From Clostridium folliculivorans (lineage in GTDB: Bacteria > Bacillota > Clostridia > Clostridiales > Clostridiaceae): a stretch of 64,000 nucleotides of DNA. Below, piece by piece: positions 43,671 to 52,707 of the stretch (positions within the stretch are counted from its first letter, which is position 1; each line of letters begins with the position of its first letter). Where the stretch lies: the NCBI RefSeq assembly GCF_024341905.1, contig NZ_BQXY01000001.1:653013-717012 (forward strand), written 5' to 3'. A model generated the notes under the pieces. The model made no database searches. It was not told the DNA's origin and saw nothing but the letters and a program-made list of their open reading frames with translations. The position numbers and the translations under genes are program-made.

Positions 43671-43813
43671 TTAAAACCTTGTTGGCTTTTTAGTTAAGGC
43701 TTAAAAATTTAATTATAAAGTGATAATTGTTAAAGTTCTATTACATATGTATTAGTGCTGAGTTTTCTATATAAAAATAATGGTGTATTATATAATTAAC
43801 TATTAATGCTAAT

Positions 43814-43898
43814 AGACTACTTCAATCCTTAAACTAGGGATAAAGATTTCGATGGTTCTACGAATCTTTATTTGCATAGATTTCAATAGAAAGTAGTT
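43814..43898 (+). repeat. Diverged candidate of long-hairpin family A
   Basis: Outer GACTACTT and AAGTAGTT arms, an inner TAAAGATTTCG / CGAATCTTTA hairpin, and CATAGATTTC on the 3' arm at the same place as the family A ATAGATTTC block. The sequence differs much from the other copies; structure and order are the argument. Confidence 0.4.
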
Positions 43899-43934
43899 TG
43901 TTTATATAAATATAGATGAAAGGAAGAGTTAAAG

Positions 43935-44756
43935 ATGATTAAAGATAAGGATGTTCTAAATAAGGAAATCATAAATGATATAAATCTGATAGGGATGTTT
44001 TTAGCCAAAAGAGATTTAAATCAGCTAAGTTGTGATGAATTACATAACAAGTACGGAATTATGAAAGCTGATATAATTCTTCTCCTCGGAAACAGTATAA
44101 CTAATACTATTGAAGTAGTTCAAAGAACTTTTAAGGATGGTATAGCCAATAAAATTATGGTAGTAGGGGGAATAGGCCATTCTACTTCATACCTAATAAA
44201 CAATGTTAAAAATAATAATAAATATAAAGCTATAGAAACTAAAGACAAAGCAGAAGCAGAGATTATAAATGAAATACTTATTAATATATATGGAATAAGT
44301 GATGATGATATAATTATAGAAAATCAATCAACTAATTGTGGAGATAATGCATATAAGGCCTTTGACATGTTAAGAGAGTTGAATATAGAAGCTAGATCGA
44401 TTATATTGATTCAGGATCCTACAATGCAACTTAGAAGTGATGCATCTTTTAGAAAAGTATGGAGTGATGAGGATAAAGTGAAATTTATAAACTATGCACC
44501 ATTTTTGCCTAAAGTAAAACTTTTTAAGAATCAGATTAAGTTTGAGAATACAAACATAGAGGGAATATGGGAAGTAGATAGATACTTATCACTAATAATG
44601 GGGGAAATACCGAGACTAAAAGATGACGAGTATGGGTATGGACCAAAAGGAAAGTACTTTATAGAACATGTTGATATACCAGAAGTAATAATTGAAGCAT
44701 ATTTAAGAATTGAACCTATACTTAAGAAATATTTGGATATGAGAAAAATAGTGTGA
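43935..44756 (+). CDS. YdcF/SanA-like protein (DUF218)
   Basis: 273 aa. The DUF218 core is visible: ADIILLLGNSITNTIEVVQR near 47, KIMVVGGIGHSTSYLI near 76, EAEIINEILINIYGISDDDIIIENQSTNCGDNAYKA near 110 (the family's E-x-S-T-N-T-x-E-N type motif, kept in short as ENQSTNCGDNA), and IILIQDPTMQLRS near 155. E. coli YdcF binds S-adenosylmethionine; SanA and ElyC act at the envelope. No membrane helix is present here, so it should be cytoplasmic. Monocistronic with AAAGGAAG ahead of the ATG. Confidence 0.8.
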   Translation: MIKDKDVLNKEIINDINLIGMFLAKRDLNQLSCDELHNKYGIMKADIILLLGNSITNTIEVVQRTFKDGIANKIMVVGGIGHSTSYLINNVKNNNKYKAIETKDKAEAEIINEILINIYGISDDDIIIENQSTNCGDNAYKAFDMLRELNIEARSIILIQDPTMQLRSDASFRKVWSDEDKVKFINYAPFLPKVKLFKNQIKFENTNIEGIWEVDRYLSLIMGEIPRLKDDEYGYGPKGKYFIEHVDIPEVIIEAYLRIEPILKKYLDMRKIV

Positions 44757-44856
44757 TATAGAAAATTAAATAACATATTTAGATTGGAAAGCCATTTTAT
44801 TGGGATATTAGTAATTTTTAAAAAACCAGTAGATTGGTTTTTATTTAGTATTTATG

Positions 44857-44889
44857 GTTGACTAGTCAACTATGTGGTGTTAGTATAAT
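44857..44889 (+). promoter_or_regulatory. Candidate MarR operator and promoter
   Basis: GTTGACTAGTCAAC (44857-44870) is a perfect 14-bp palindrome; it contains TTGACT, which could be a -35, and TATAAT follows at 44884-44889 (20-bp spacing, long). Palindromes of the TTGAC-GTCAA type are typical for MarR repressors, and the next gene, about 200 bases on, encodes one. Confidence 0.5.
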
Positions 44890-45087
44890 ATTTGGCTAAA
44901 AAAACTATACACAAATTATTTCATAAATAAAATGTGTATTTTTGATTTAGTATATTAAAGGCAGGAGAATTTCAAGAGGAATCTTGTAGATTAAAATAAT
45001 ATATCTTAATATGTGTAGTTTATCAATATAATGCATATTTACAGATTGCATAAAAAAATAAAAGATTTTTAAAAGAAGGTGAAGCAG

Positions 45088-45561
45088 ATGGATGATGGTA
45101 GAACTAGCCTGATTAAACTTGTAAGCAAATTATACAGACTTACCCAGGCTCAATTAGATGTTTCTTTAGAAAGATTTAATCTTACAAGTGGAATGTATCC
45201 TTATATCTTAATTCTTTATAATCATGAGGGAATAAGTCAAAACTGTATAAGTAAAAAGCTTAATGTTGATAAAGCAATGTCTGCTAGAACTATAAAGAGG
45301 CTTATAGAACTTGATTACATAAGGAAAGAAGCTGATCAAGAAGATTCAAGAGCATATAGGTTATTTTTGACTGAAAAGTCAAGAAAGATCATTCCTGAAA
45401 TAAAACAGGAAATCCAGAATTGGATTGATATAATTTCCTTAGGATCACATGATCAAGATATAGATAAAGTGATTCTTTTTTTGAATAATGCATTAGAGAA
45501 TGCAAAAAACTATAAGATGAGTACAGAAGAGGGGGACAAAAATAATGGAGAATATAAATGA
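45088..45561 (+). CDS. MarR family transcriptional regulator
   Basis: 157 aa. Winged helix-turn-helix: NLTSGMYPYILILYNHEGISQNCISKKL (kept short here as ISQNCISKKLNVDKAM for the recognition helices) and the wing RKEADQEDSRAYRLFLTEK with the conserved Asp-Arg-like pair. Works as a dimer; most relatives repress a neighbouring efflux gene and release it on binding a drug-like ligand. Its gene overlaps the following MFS pump gene by 17 bases, so the two are coregulated. ATG 45088 follows GAAGGTG by 5-6 bases; the GTG at 45079 lies inside the ribosome binding site. Confidence 0.92.
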   Translation: MDDGRTSLIKLVSKLYRLTQAQLDVSLERFNLTSGMYPYILILYNHEGISQNCISKKLNVDKAMSARTIKRLIELDYIRKEADQEDSRAYRLFLTEKSRKIIPEIKQEIQNWIDIISLGSHDQDIDKVILFLNNALENAKNYKMSTEEGDKNNGEYK

Positions 45562-47005
45562 TAGGATCTATAAAAACAGATGGCTTATATTATTTAATGT
45601 TGTACTGATGACTTTTATGTCATGCTTAGATAGCAGTATTGTAAATGTAGCGCTTCCTGTAATGTCAAAAAAGCTTAATGTTAATATGGCTTCAATAGAG
45701 TGGGTAGTAACAAGCTATTTGATAACTATTTCATCTATAATTCTTATATTTGGAAGATTGGGTGACATAAAAGGTAAAACTAAGGTGTTTAGCTTTGGAA
45801 TAATTATGTTTACTTTAGGATCATTGATGTGTGGATTATCTAATTCATTATGGTTTTTAGTAGCTGCTAGAATTATACAAGCAATTGGTGCTTCTGCCAC
45901 TATGTCAACAAGCCAAGGGATAATAACAAGTGTTTTTCCACCAAATGAAAGAGGAAAAGCTTTGGGAATGTCAGGTACAGCAGTAGCTTTAGGTACTATG
46001 GTTGGACCGCCATTAGGAGGATTTATAGTTTATTTAGTAAGTTGGAAGTATATATTCTTGATAAATGTTCCTATAGGATTAATAACCTTTGTAATGTCAT
46101 ATAAGATTCTTCCTAAGTCTAAGGGAAATATATCAAATGAAAGGCTTGATTTAAAAGGAGCTGTTTTATTTACTATAGCTATTGTGATGATGTTTGTATC
46201 TATTATGAAAGGACAACAATTGGGATATGGAAATCCAATTATTTTAGGTAGCTTACTAATCGCTATAATATCATTCACAGCTTTCATTTATGTTGAAAAA
46301 AGAGTTAAGGAGCCTATGTTAGAGCTTTCGATATTTAAGAATAAGTTATTTTCTCTCAGTGTTTTTTGTGGGTTTATATCTTTTGTTGCCATCAGTTGCT
46401 CTAATATAATTCAGCCATTTTATCTACAGGATGTTATGAAGCTATCATCTTCAGTTACAGGACTATTTATGATGGTTTCACCTTTGATATTAGCGTTCAT
46501 AGCGCCGATAAGTGGTCATATGTCAGATAAAATTGGATCAGAAGTACTAACTTTTATAGGTCTTATAGCTTCAAGCTTTGGATTAATGTTAATGTCAACT
46601 TTGAATCAAACTTCTTCAATGATAATTTTAATTGCATTTATGGCGGTACTATCGATAGGGAATGGAATGTTTCAATCACCTAATAATTCTCTAATAATGT
46701 CAACTGTCCCTAAGAGTAAATTAGGTATAGCAGGAAGTGTCAATGCATTAGTTAGAAATCTAGGTATGAATTTTGGTATCTCTTTATCAACTGCTCTATT
46801 ATATAATAGAATGAGTTATAAGATTGGATATCAAGTTGCTAACTTCATTCCAGGTAGAGAGGATGTATTTGTATATGGAATGAGATACTCATACTTAGCG
46901 GCTAGCCTTATATGTGCAATAGGGGCTATATTAACAGCAATGAGATTGTATACTAGAAAGAAATCGCAAAAAAGAGTTGAAGATATAGTTGAAAAAATAA
47001 GTTAG
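45545..47005 (+). CDS. MFS multidrug efflux transporter (DHA2, 14 helices)
   Basis: 486 aa. DHA2/EmrB-QacA type: helix 1 with SCLDSSIVNVALPVM (motif D1, Asp), motif A GRLGDIKGKTK near 62, motif C GTAVALGTMVGPPLGG near 143, and a Lys/Arg-rich end. Proton-driven export of toxic compounds through the membrane. It follows its MarR regulator with overlapping genes, and GAGGGGG lies 8-9 bases ahead of the ATG. Substrate not predictable. Confidence 0.92.
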   Translation: MENINDRIYKNRWLILFNVVLMTFMSCLDSSIVNVALPVMSKKLNVNMASIEWVVTSYLITISSIILIFGRLGDIKGKTKVFSFGIIMFTLGSLMCGLSNSLWFLVAARIIQAIGASATMSTSQGIITSVFPPNERGKALGMSGTAVALGTMVGPPLGGFIVYLVSWKYIFLINVPIGLITFVMSYKILPKSKGNISNERLDLKGAVLFTIAIVMMFVSIMKGQQLGYGNPIILGSLLIAIISFTAFIYVEKRVKEPMLELSIFKNKLFSLSVFCGFISFVAISCSNIIQPFYLQDVMKLSSSVTGLFMMVSPLILAFIAPISGHMSDKIGSEVLTFIGLIASSFGLMLMSTLNQTSSMIILIAFMAVLSIGNGMFQSPNNSLIMSTVPKSKLGIAGSVNALVRNLGMNFGISLSTALLYNRMSYKIGYQVANFIPGREDVFVYGMRYSYLAASLICAIGAILTAMRLYTRKKSQKRVEDIVEKIS

Positions 47006-47011
47006 AGATAT

Positions 47012-47055
47012 AAAGCTGTACCTATAGGTGAAAATCTGTTAGGTATAGCTTTTTT
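47012..47055 (+). terminator. Terminator of marR-MFS operon
   Basis: AAAGCTGTACCTA and TAGGTATAGCTTT (one G-A mismatch) with a 15-base loop, followed by TTT. Confidence 0.75.
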
Positions 47056-47410
47056 GCTGTATGAGATAGTAAAAAAATTTAAGCTAGATAAGACTAGTAA
47101 TTTTAACTGTTTTGAACATATTTAGGAGTTTGAAAATTAAGAATAGTATAGTGATACTATAGCAGTGTTTTATATAATATTTCATAGGAAGTTGACTAAG
47201 AATAGTTTTGTCTATAGAATTAGATAATGTAAAAGTGGAAACATAATTAAGTAGCATTAACTTGGTAAATCTAATAACATAAAAACAATAAATTATATTA
47301 ATAAAATAAAGTTTTACAAAACTTAATATATCTATGTATTTTTTAAGTATTAAGCGAAGAATAAAATTACTTATAGATTAAGGAAAAAGTTTACGGAAAG
47401 GATGAAGCTT
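47056..47410. other. Gene-free A+T-rich stretch
   Basis: About 350 bases before the amino acid permease gene, without an open frame, repeat or riboswitch pattern that I can support. Confidence 0.4.
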
Positions 47411-48769
47411 ATGAAGAATTCAAAGGATAATAGCAAAAAGGCGGATCTTTACGAAAGTAGTTTGAAAAAAGAAATAGGGTTACCTGAAGCAATAACAATG
47501 GTGATAGGAATAGTTATAGGGTCAGGTATTTTCTTTAAAGCAACGATAGTATTTGGTAATGCAGGAAGTTCATTGTTAGGCATATGCGCATGGATAGCTG
47601 GAGGTATAATAACAATGGCATCTGCTTTGACTGTTGCGGAAATAGCAGCAGTTATACCTAAAACTGGAGGAGTATTTGCTTATTTGAGGGAGCTATATGG
47701 AGAACAGTGGGCCTTTTTATTTGGATGGGTTCAAACTGTTATATATGTACCAGGAGTAGTAGCTGCATTATCTATAGTTTTTGCAACACAAGCTACATAT
47801 TTTGTAGATATATCTAAAACAGGGCAAAAGATACTTGGAATCTTTATTATATTATTTATTATGACTATTAATATATTATCGACAAAACTAGGTAGTAAGG
47901 TTCAGTTTGTTGCTACACTTGCTAAACTTATTCCTATTATAGTAATAATAGGTTTTGGTTTGATAAACGGTGGAGAACATAACTTTATTAATTCAAATGT
48001 AGTAAAAGGCGGCTCTTCAGGATTAGCTGGCTTTGGCGCAGCTATCTTAGGGACTTTATGGGCATATGACGGATGGATAAGTGTTGGTAATATGGCAGGT
48101 GAACTAAAAAAACCAAAAAAGGACCTGCCTAGATCGATAATTATAGGTCTTACTATAATTATTGCCGTATATATTTTAGTAAATATAGCGTTATTAAAAG
48201 TTATGCCTTTAGGGGATATAATTGCATCCAATAAGCCAGCATCTGATGCAGCAGTAATACTGTTTGGAAATAATGGGGCTGCTTTAATTGCAGGTGGTAT
48301 AATGATATCTATTTTTGGAGCCCTTAATGGTTATTTGATGACTGGAGTTAGAATTCCATATGCTATGGCTCAAGAAAAATTAATGCCTTTTTCAAAATTC
48401 TTCGGTAAAGTTGACGAGAGATTTAACACACCTATGAATGCATTTATATTTGAAGTGTTTTTGGCTATATTGTATGTAATTTCAGGATCTTTCGATACAC
48501 TTACAAACTTAGCTGTTTTCGTAATGTGGATATTCTTTGTAATGACGGTAGCGGGTATATTTATATTAAGAACAAAACATAAAGATATAAAAAGGGAATA
48601 TTCAGTTCCGTTGTATCCAGTTATTCCTCTAATAGGAATAGTTGGAGGGGCATACATCATAATAAGTACAATGATAACTGATAAGTATAATGCTTTATAT
48701 GGGGTTTGCATAACTCTAATAGGAATTCCGATATATCTATATATTAAAAGAAAAAATAATTATCATTAG
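47411..48769 (+). CDS. APC family amino acid permease
   Basis: 452 aa with twelve membrane helices after a hydrophilic start. Helix 1 carries the substrate-binding break TMVIGIVIGSGIFFKA near 30-45; LWAYDGWISVGNMAGELKKPKKDLPRSI near 215 (short form AGELKKPKKDLPRSI) is the typical helix 6-7 loop of LAT-type members of the family. Serine/threonine or related amino acid exchange is likely but cannot be fixed. ATG 47411 has GGAAAGG ahead at good spacing; the ATG at 47402 overlaps it. Monocistronic. Confidence 0.9.
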   Translation: MKNSKDNSKKADLYESSLKKEIGLPEAITMVIGIVIGSGIFFKATIVFGNAGSSLLGICAWIAGGIITMASALTVAEIAAVIPKTGGVFAYLRELYGEQWAFLFGWVQTVIYVPGVVAALSIVFATQATYFVDISKTGQKILGIFIILFIMTINILSTKLGSKVQFVATLAKLIPIIVIIGFGLINGGEHNFINSNVVKGGSSGLAGFGAAILGTLWAYDGWISVGNMAGELKKPKKDLPRSIIIGLTIIIAVYILVNIALLKVMPLGDIIASNKPASDAAVILFGNNGAALIAGGIMISIFGALNGYLMTGVRIPYAMAQEKLMPFSKFFGKVDERFNTPMNAFIFEVFLAILYVISGSFDTLTNLAVFVMWIFFVMTVAGIFILRTKHKDIKREYSVPLYPVIPLIGIVGGAYIIISTMITDKYNALYGVCITLIGIPIYLYIKRKNNYH

Positions 48770-48785
48770 ACCAATAAAAAAATAA

Positions 48786-48821
48786 AAGCTATACTTAAAT
48801 TTTGCGATTTAAGTATAGCTT
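48786..48821. terminator. Terminator between convergent APC permease and S4 genes
   Basis: 15-base perfect arms AAGCTATACTTAAAT and ATTTAAGTATAGCTT with loop TTTGCG. Confidence 0.85.
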
Positions 48822-48889
48822 AATTTATTCATTATCAAAATTTATAAAAGTCTGATTTTATAGAAAATCAGAATAAGCAACACATCTAA

Positions 48890-49468
48890 TTAGTTCTTTG
48901 AGTAAAATTCTATTATCTTTGGGAATTTTACATCTACAGGGATGTCTTCTATGTTTGGCATGTTTTTTATAGTACCACTTAAGGATTCAAGATCCTTTTC
49001 TATATAGTTTACAGAAGGTAATATAGAATTAAAGTTTTCAACAAACATATCAGTCTTCTTGGAAGCTTCTTTAAGTGAAATTACGTCACCTACTTTTAGC
49101 TTATAAGAAGGGATGTCCACTTTTTGACCATTAACTCTTATGTGTCCATGAGTTACCATTTGTCTTGATTGTCTTAAGGTTGAACCAAAGCCCATTCTGT
49201 AGACTATATTATCTAATCTCATTTCTAATCTTTGGATTAGAACTATTTCAGATTTTTCTTTTGAACTCATTGCCTCAAATACATATCTTCTAAACTGTTT
49301 TTCTAGTACACCATAATATGCCTTTAGTTTTTGTTTTTCTAAAAGTTGTTCTCCATATTCGGATAACTTTTGTTTCTTTATACCCCTATTTAATGCTTTA
49401 GGGTGATTAAATACATTTACACCAAGTCGTCTTGCAACCTTAAATCTTGGTCCCATTGATCTTGCCAT
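48890..49468 (-). CDS. rpsD: Ribosomal protein S4 paralogue without zinc ligands
   Basis: 192 aa. N-terminal S4 domain starting MARSMGPRFKVARRLG, with no Cys in the place where the common clostridial S4 has its zinc-binding CxxC pairs. Then the RNA-binding S4 domain RLEMRLDNIVYRMGFGSTLR and MVTHGHIRVNGQKVDIPSY near 80-125. The C-terminal about 45 residues are diverged. Single gene with its own SigA promoter, outside the S13-S11-rpoA-L17 operon. This pattern fits the second, zinc-independent type of S4 known in Firmicutes. GGAGG precedes the ATG by 7 bases. Confidence 0.9.
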   Translation of the reverse strand: MARSMGPRFKVARRLGVNVFNHPKALNRGIKKQKLSEYGEQLLEKQKLKAYYGVLEKQFRRYVFEAMSSKEKSEIVLIQRLEMRLDNIVYRMGFGSTLRQSRQMVTHGHIRVNGQKVDIPSYKLKVGDVISLKEASKKTDMFVENFNSILPSVNYIEKDLESLSGTIKNMPNIEDIPVDVKFPKIIEFYSKN

Positions 49469-49530
49469 TTGAATCCTCCAATAAAATATATTTTCGCGGT
49501 TTCAAATTTTTTACCAGACAGCCAAGAAGA

Positions 49531-49559
49531 ATTATATCATAGTTGAAGAAGAATGTAAA
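49531..49559 (-). promoter_or_regulatory. SigA promoter of the S4 paralogue
   Basis: On the minus strand TTTACA (49559-49554) and a perfect TATAAT (49536-49531) with a 17-bp spacer, 63 bases before the start codon. Confidence 0.7.
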
Positions 49560-49593
49560 TGATATTCATTATCTTTTGTATTCCTTTTATGGA

Positions 49594-49787
49594 ATATTTT
49601 ATTCTTTATGGATTTTAGATTTAATAATTTCTGTAGTTATGAATGCGTAACGGGTTTAGAATGTAATATAAAGTAAAAGAGTAAAAAAATAAAATTTATT
49701 CTCCTGCCAGATTTTCCTCATATACATTCGGAAAGGCAGATGCGTAAAAAAAATTCACTGAAGAAAATCGCTTCAGTGAATTTTTTA
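49594..49787 (+). repeat. Intergenic repeat, long form: family C block plus family B copy 5
   Basis: 49594-49655 holds the C block (ATATTTTATTCTTTATGGA, TTTCTGTAGTTATGAATGCG); 49701-49787 holds the B part: CTCCTGCCAG, core ATTCGGAAAGGCAGATGCG, an A-run and a perfect hairpin AAAAAATTCACTGAAG / CTTCAGTGAATTTTTT. Same total length as the copy at 11657. The hairpin ends just at the stop codon of the minus-strand TerB-like gene. Confidence 0.75.
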
Positions 49788-50228
49788 TTAAACTAATAAT
49801 TCTGATATCCTAGTTTTTAACTCAGATATTTTGCTTTCATAATCTATAACTGTTATTTCATATAAAGCTTTTACATCTTTAAAAAAGTTAAGGAAAGAAG
49901 TTTGTTTACCTTCATTGATGTTAAATGTATTAGCAATTTTAGATAAAAATGCAGTTTCTTCTTCGGAGTACAAGCCGTCTACAAGAGCAAGTCCAACTAA
50001 TTCAAAATATATTATATTTTGAATTCTTGAAGTAGAAGAAGTTAAAGCCTTTAGGGTTTCATCAAAGGGTAATGAATCTACCTCTGAGCTGTTTAAAGAA
50101 AGTTCTTCTAAATAATCAGATATTAATTGTTCCTCTTTTTCTGAAAATACTTTGTCTACATTTGCTAGATTCTTAACTAGGTTAATAAATAGTATTGATT
50201 CTTTCTTTGATAATTCGTTTAAAAACAT
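49788..50228 (-). CDS. TerB-like helical protein
   Basis: 146 aa, all helical. The pattern ILFINLVKNLANVDKVFSEKEEQLI followed later by LVGLALVDGLYSEEETAFLSKIA (short forms: LANVDKVFSEKE and LALVDGLYSEEE) is the double D-G-x-x-S-E-E signature of TerB/TerB-like domains. TerB proteins are linked to tellurite resistance and other stress, but single copies such as this have no known role. ATG at 50228 with GGGAGG 7 bases ahead. Single gene; its end abuts the B5 repeat. Confidence 0.7.
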   Translation of the reverse strand: MFLNELSKKESILFINLVKNLANVDKVFSEKEEQLISDYLEELSLNSSEVDSLPFDETLKALTSSTSRIQNIIYFELVGLALVDGLYSEEETAFLSKIANTFNINEGKQTSFLNFFKDVKALYEITVIDYESKISELKTRISELLV

Positions 50229-50550
50229 TATATTACCTCCCAAATTAAATGATTTATATATTTATTGAAAACTTAATAGCAATTAGTTTGTCATACATGA
50301 ATATATAAAAATAATTGTATAATTATAATCATATGATTATATTTTAATTTGTTTGTATATAATTCTTAAAATTATTAATTTAATAGTACAACTTAACAGA
50401 ATACTTGTAAATATATGCCTGGAATTAAACAAGTGTATTTTAGAAATTATAATTAGAAATTCAGTATATACTATTTAATTAAAATGTGATTTAGAAACGT
50501 GTATCTTCATATCAGTTAAGATAAAAAATAAAAAATGAGAGGTAATTAAA
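50229..50550. other. Gene-free divergent region
   Basis: Promoter region between the TerB-like gene (minus) and RNase Z gene (plus). A+T-rich, no repeat seen. Confidence 0.4.
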
Positions 50551-51531
50551 ATGTTAGATGTAGCATTTTTAGGATGTGGCGGAACTATGCCTATGCCTGA
50601 ACGTTTTCTGGCTTCAATGTTGCTAAAATATAACGGCAGAAAGATACTTGTTGATTGTGGTGAAGGAACTCAGGTATCAATGAGAAGGCTAGGATGGGGA
50701 TTTAAATCAATAGATATAATTTGTATAACTCATTTTCATGGAGATCATATACTTGGATTACCAGGACTTTTAGCAACTATAAGTAATAGTGGTAGAGAAG
50801 AACCTATTTATATAATAGGGCCTGAAGGTTTATATGAAGTTATGAATGGATTAAAAGTAGTTATCCCTTACTTAGCTTTTGAAATTTTCATAATTGAAAA
50901 TCCTAAAGGTTCTATACTAGTAGATTTTGAAAAAGATAAAGCAGTTCTATTTGAAAATTATATAAATACATTAGCAGAAGGAAAACAAGAACTTAAAGCA
51001 CAACTAGAAATAAGTACATCGGAACTAGATCATTCCAGTCCATGTATTGGTTATAGTTTTTATATTCGAAGATCTCCTAAGTTTGCTGTAGAGAAGGCAA
51101 TTAAAAATCAAGTCCCTAAAGTACTATGGAGTAAATTACAAAAAAATGAGGTTCAAGATTTTGAAGGAAAGACATATACCCCTTCTATGGTTTTAGCGGA
51201 AGAGAGGAAAGGGTTAAAGATAAGCTATATAACAGATACAAGACCAATAGAAAGCATAAGAGAATTTGTAGAAGGTAGTGACTTATTAGTATGTGAAGGT
51301 ACTTACGGAGCTGATGAGGATATAGAAAAAGCTATGAAAAATAAACACATGACCTTTAGAGAAAGCGCAACTATTGCCAAGGAAGCCAATGTTGATGAGC
51401 TTATTATAACTCATTATAGTCCTGCTATGATGAATCCAGGAGAATATATTGAGAATGCTGCTAATGTTTTTAAGAATACATCATTGGCTTATGATGGAGC
51501 AGTAAAAACAATAAACTTTAAAGAAAATTGA
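50551..51531 (+). CDS. rnz: Ribonuclease Z
   Basis: 326 aa metallo-beta-lactamase nuclease that trims the 3' ends of tRNA precursors. Zinc site THFHGDHILGLPGL at about 60-73, further His in SELDHSSPCIGY near 165, Asp in YITDTRP near 229, and the last His in ITHYSPAM near 290. LGCGGTMPMPERFLAS at the N terminus is slightly different from the common LGTGSAVPT start, and the exosite region near 105-150 is of the short bacterial kind. GAGAGGTAA ahead of the ATG. Single gene. Confidence 0.92.
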   Translation: MLDVAFLGCGGTMPMPERFLASMLLKYNGRKILVDCGEGTQVSMRRLGWGFKSIDIICITHFHGDHILGLPGLLATISNSGREEPIYIIGPEGLYEVMNGLKVVIPYLAFEIFIIENPKGSILVDFEKDKAVLFENYINTLAEGKQELKAQLEISTSELDHSSPCIGYSFYIRRSPKFAVEKAIKNQVPKVLWSKLQKNEVQDFEGKTYTPSMVLAEERKGLKISYITDTRPIESIREFVEGSDLLVCEGTYGADEDIEKAMKNKHMTFRESATIAKEANVDELIITHYSPAMMNPGEYIENAANVFKNTSLAYDGAVKTINFKEN

Positions 51532-51642
51532 AGCTATAGCCTATTTATAAGGATAATCTGCCAATTTATATTTGTTAAAATAGCGAAGTAGGTTGTATAA
51601 TTATAGTAGATTATAATTAGTAATTGTTTAGGCGGTGTATTT

Positions 51643-52629
51643 ATGAAAAGTTTAAAATGGGCTATATTAGGACCAGGGCTTATTGCAAAGGACTTTGCAG
51701 CAGCAATAAAAGAAGTTAATGGAGAAATATATGCAGTAGGTTCTCGTTCCTATGATAGAGCTGAAGCCTTTGCTAATCAATATGGAATAAGCAAGGCGTA
51801 TGGAAATTATGAAGAGATGTTAAGGGATGAATCTATAGATGTAGTTTATATATCTACTCCACATAGCAATCATTATGAATATATCATGATGGCTTTACAA
51901 TATAATAAACATGTACTTTGTGAGAAGGCAATAGTACTAAATGGAAATCAGTTGGACAACATTATTGCTTTAGCAAATGAGAAAAATCTAGTTGTAGCAG
52001 AAGCTATGACCATATATCATATGCCTATATTCAGAAAATTAAAAAGTTTAATAAATGAAGGCGCAATTGGTCAATTAAAGATGATAAATGTCTCATTTGG
52101 AAGCTGTAAGGAATATGATGTTACAAATAGATTTTTTAATAAGGAATTGGCTGGCGGAGCTTTATTTGATATTGGAAGTTATGCATTATCACTTACAAGA
52201 ATGTTTTTATCAGTACAACCTGATGAGGTGATGACAACAGTTAAAAAATTTGAGACTGGTGTAGATGAACAGTCCGGGATAATTTTAAAGAATCCAAATG
52301 ATGAGATGGCTGTAGTTACGCTGACAATGAGAGCTAAGTTACCTAAGAGAGCAATTATTGCGGGTGATCTAGGATATATAGCAGTCGAGGATTATCCAAG
52401 AGCTGATGAAGCTGTTATAACATATCTAAATGGAACTGTAGAGAAGATAAGTTGCGGTGATAAGAATAAAGCATTATTATATGAAGTAGAAGATATGAAT
52501 AATAGTATTTTAAATTTAAATAAGGCTGATGATTTAAATAGCTTAAATCTTTCTAAGGATGTTATGAGTATAATGGATGAAATCAGGAAACAATGGGGTA
52601 TATCCTATGGTAAATCAGATGAAGTTTAA
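51643..52629 (+). CDS. Gfo/Idh/MocA family oxidoreductase
   Basis: 328 aa NAD(P)-dependent dehydrogenase. Rossmann start WAILGPGLIAKDFAAAI, VYISTPHSNHYEYIMMAL near 70, LCEKAIVLNGNQL near 94 (EKP is more usual), and the C-terminal sheet domain with GGALFDIGSYALSLTRMFL near 170, which holds the catalytic Asp-x-Gly pattern. Closest in look to the trans-dihydrodiol dehydrogenase-like branch that oxidises sugars or similar. Substrate unknown. Followed by the DUF2156 gene after 78 bp. Confidence 0.9.
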   Translation: MKSLKWAILGPGLIAKDFAAAIKEVNGEIYAVGSRSYDRAEAFANQYGISKAYGNYEEMLRDESIDVVYISTPHSNHYEYIMMALQYNKHVLCEKAIVLNGNQLDNIIALANEKNLVVAEAMTIYHMPIFRKLKSLINEGAIGQLKMINVSFGSCKEYDVTNRFFNKELAGGALFDIGSYALSLTRMFLSVQPDEVMTTVKKFETGVDEQSGIILKNPNDEMAVVTLTMRAKLPKRAIIAGDLGYIAVEDYPRADEAVITYLNGTVEKISCGDKNKALLYEVEDMNNSILNLNKADDLNSLNLSKDVMSIMDEIRKQWGISYGKSDEV

Positions 52630-52707
52630 GATATCATACATATTTATAGAATAATTAGTATTTTTAAGACAATCATGGTGTTATGTAGACATCAGAGGAG
52701 GATACCA

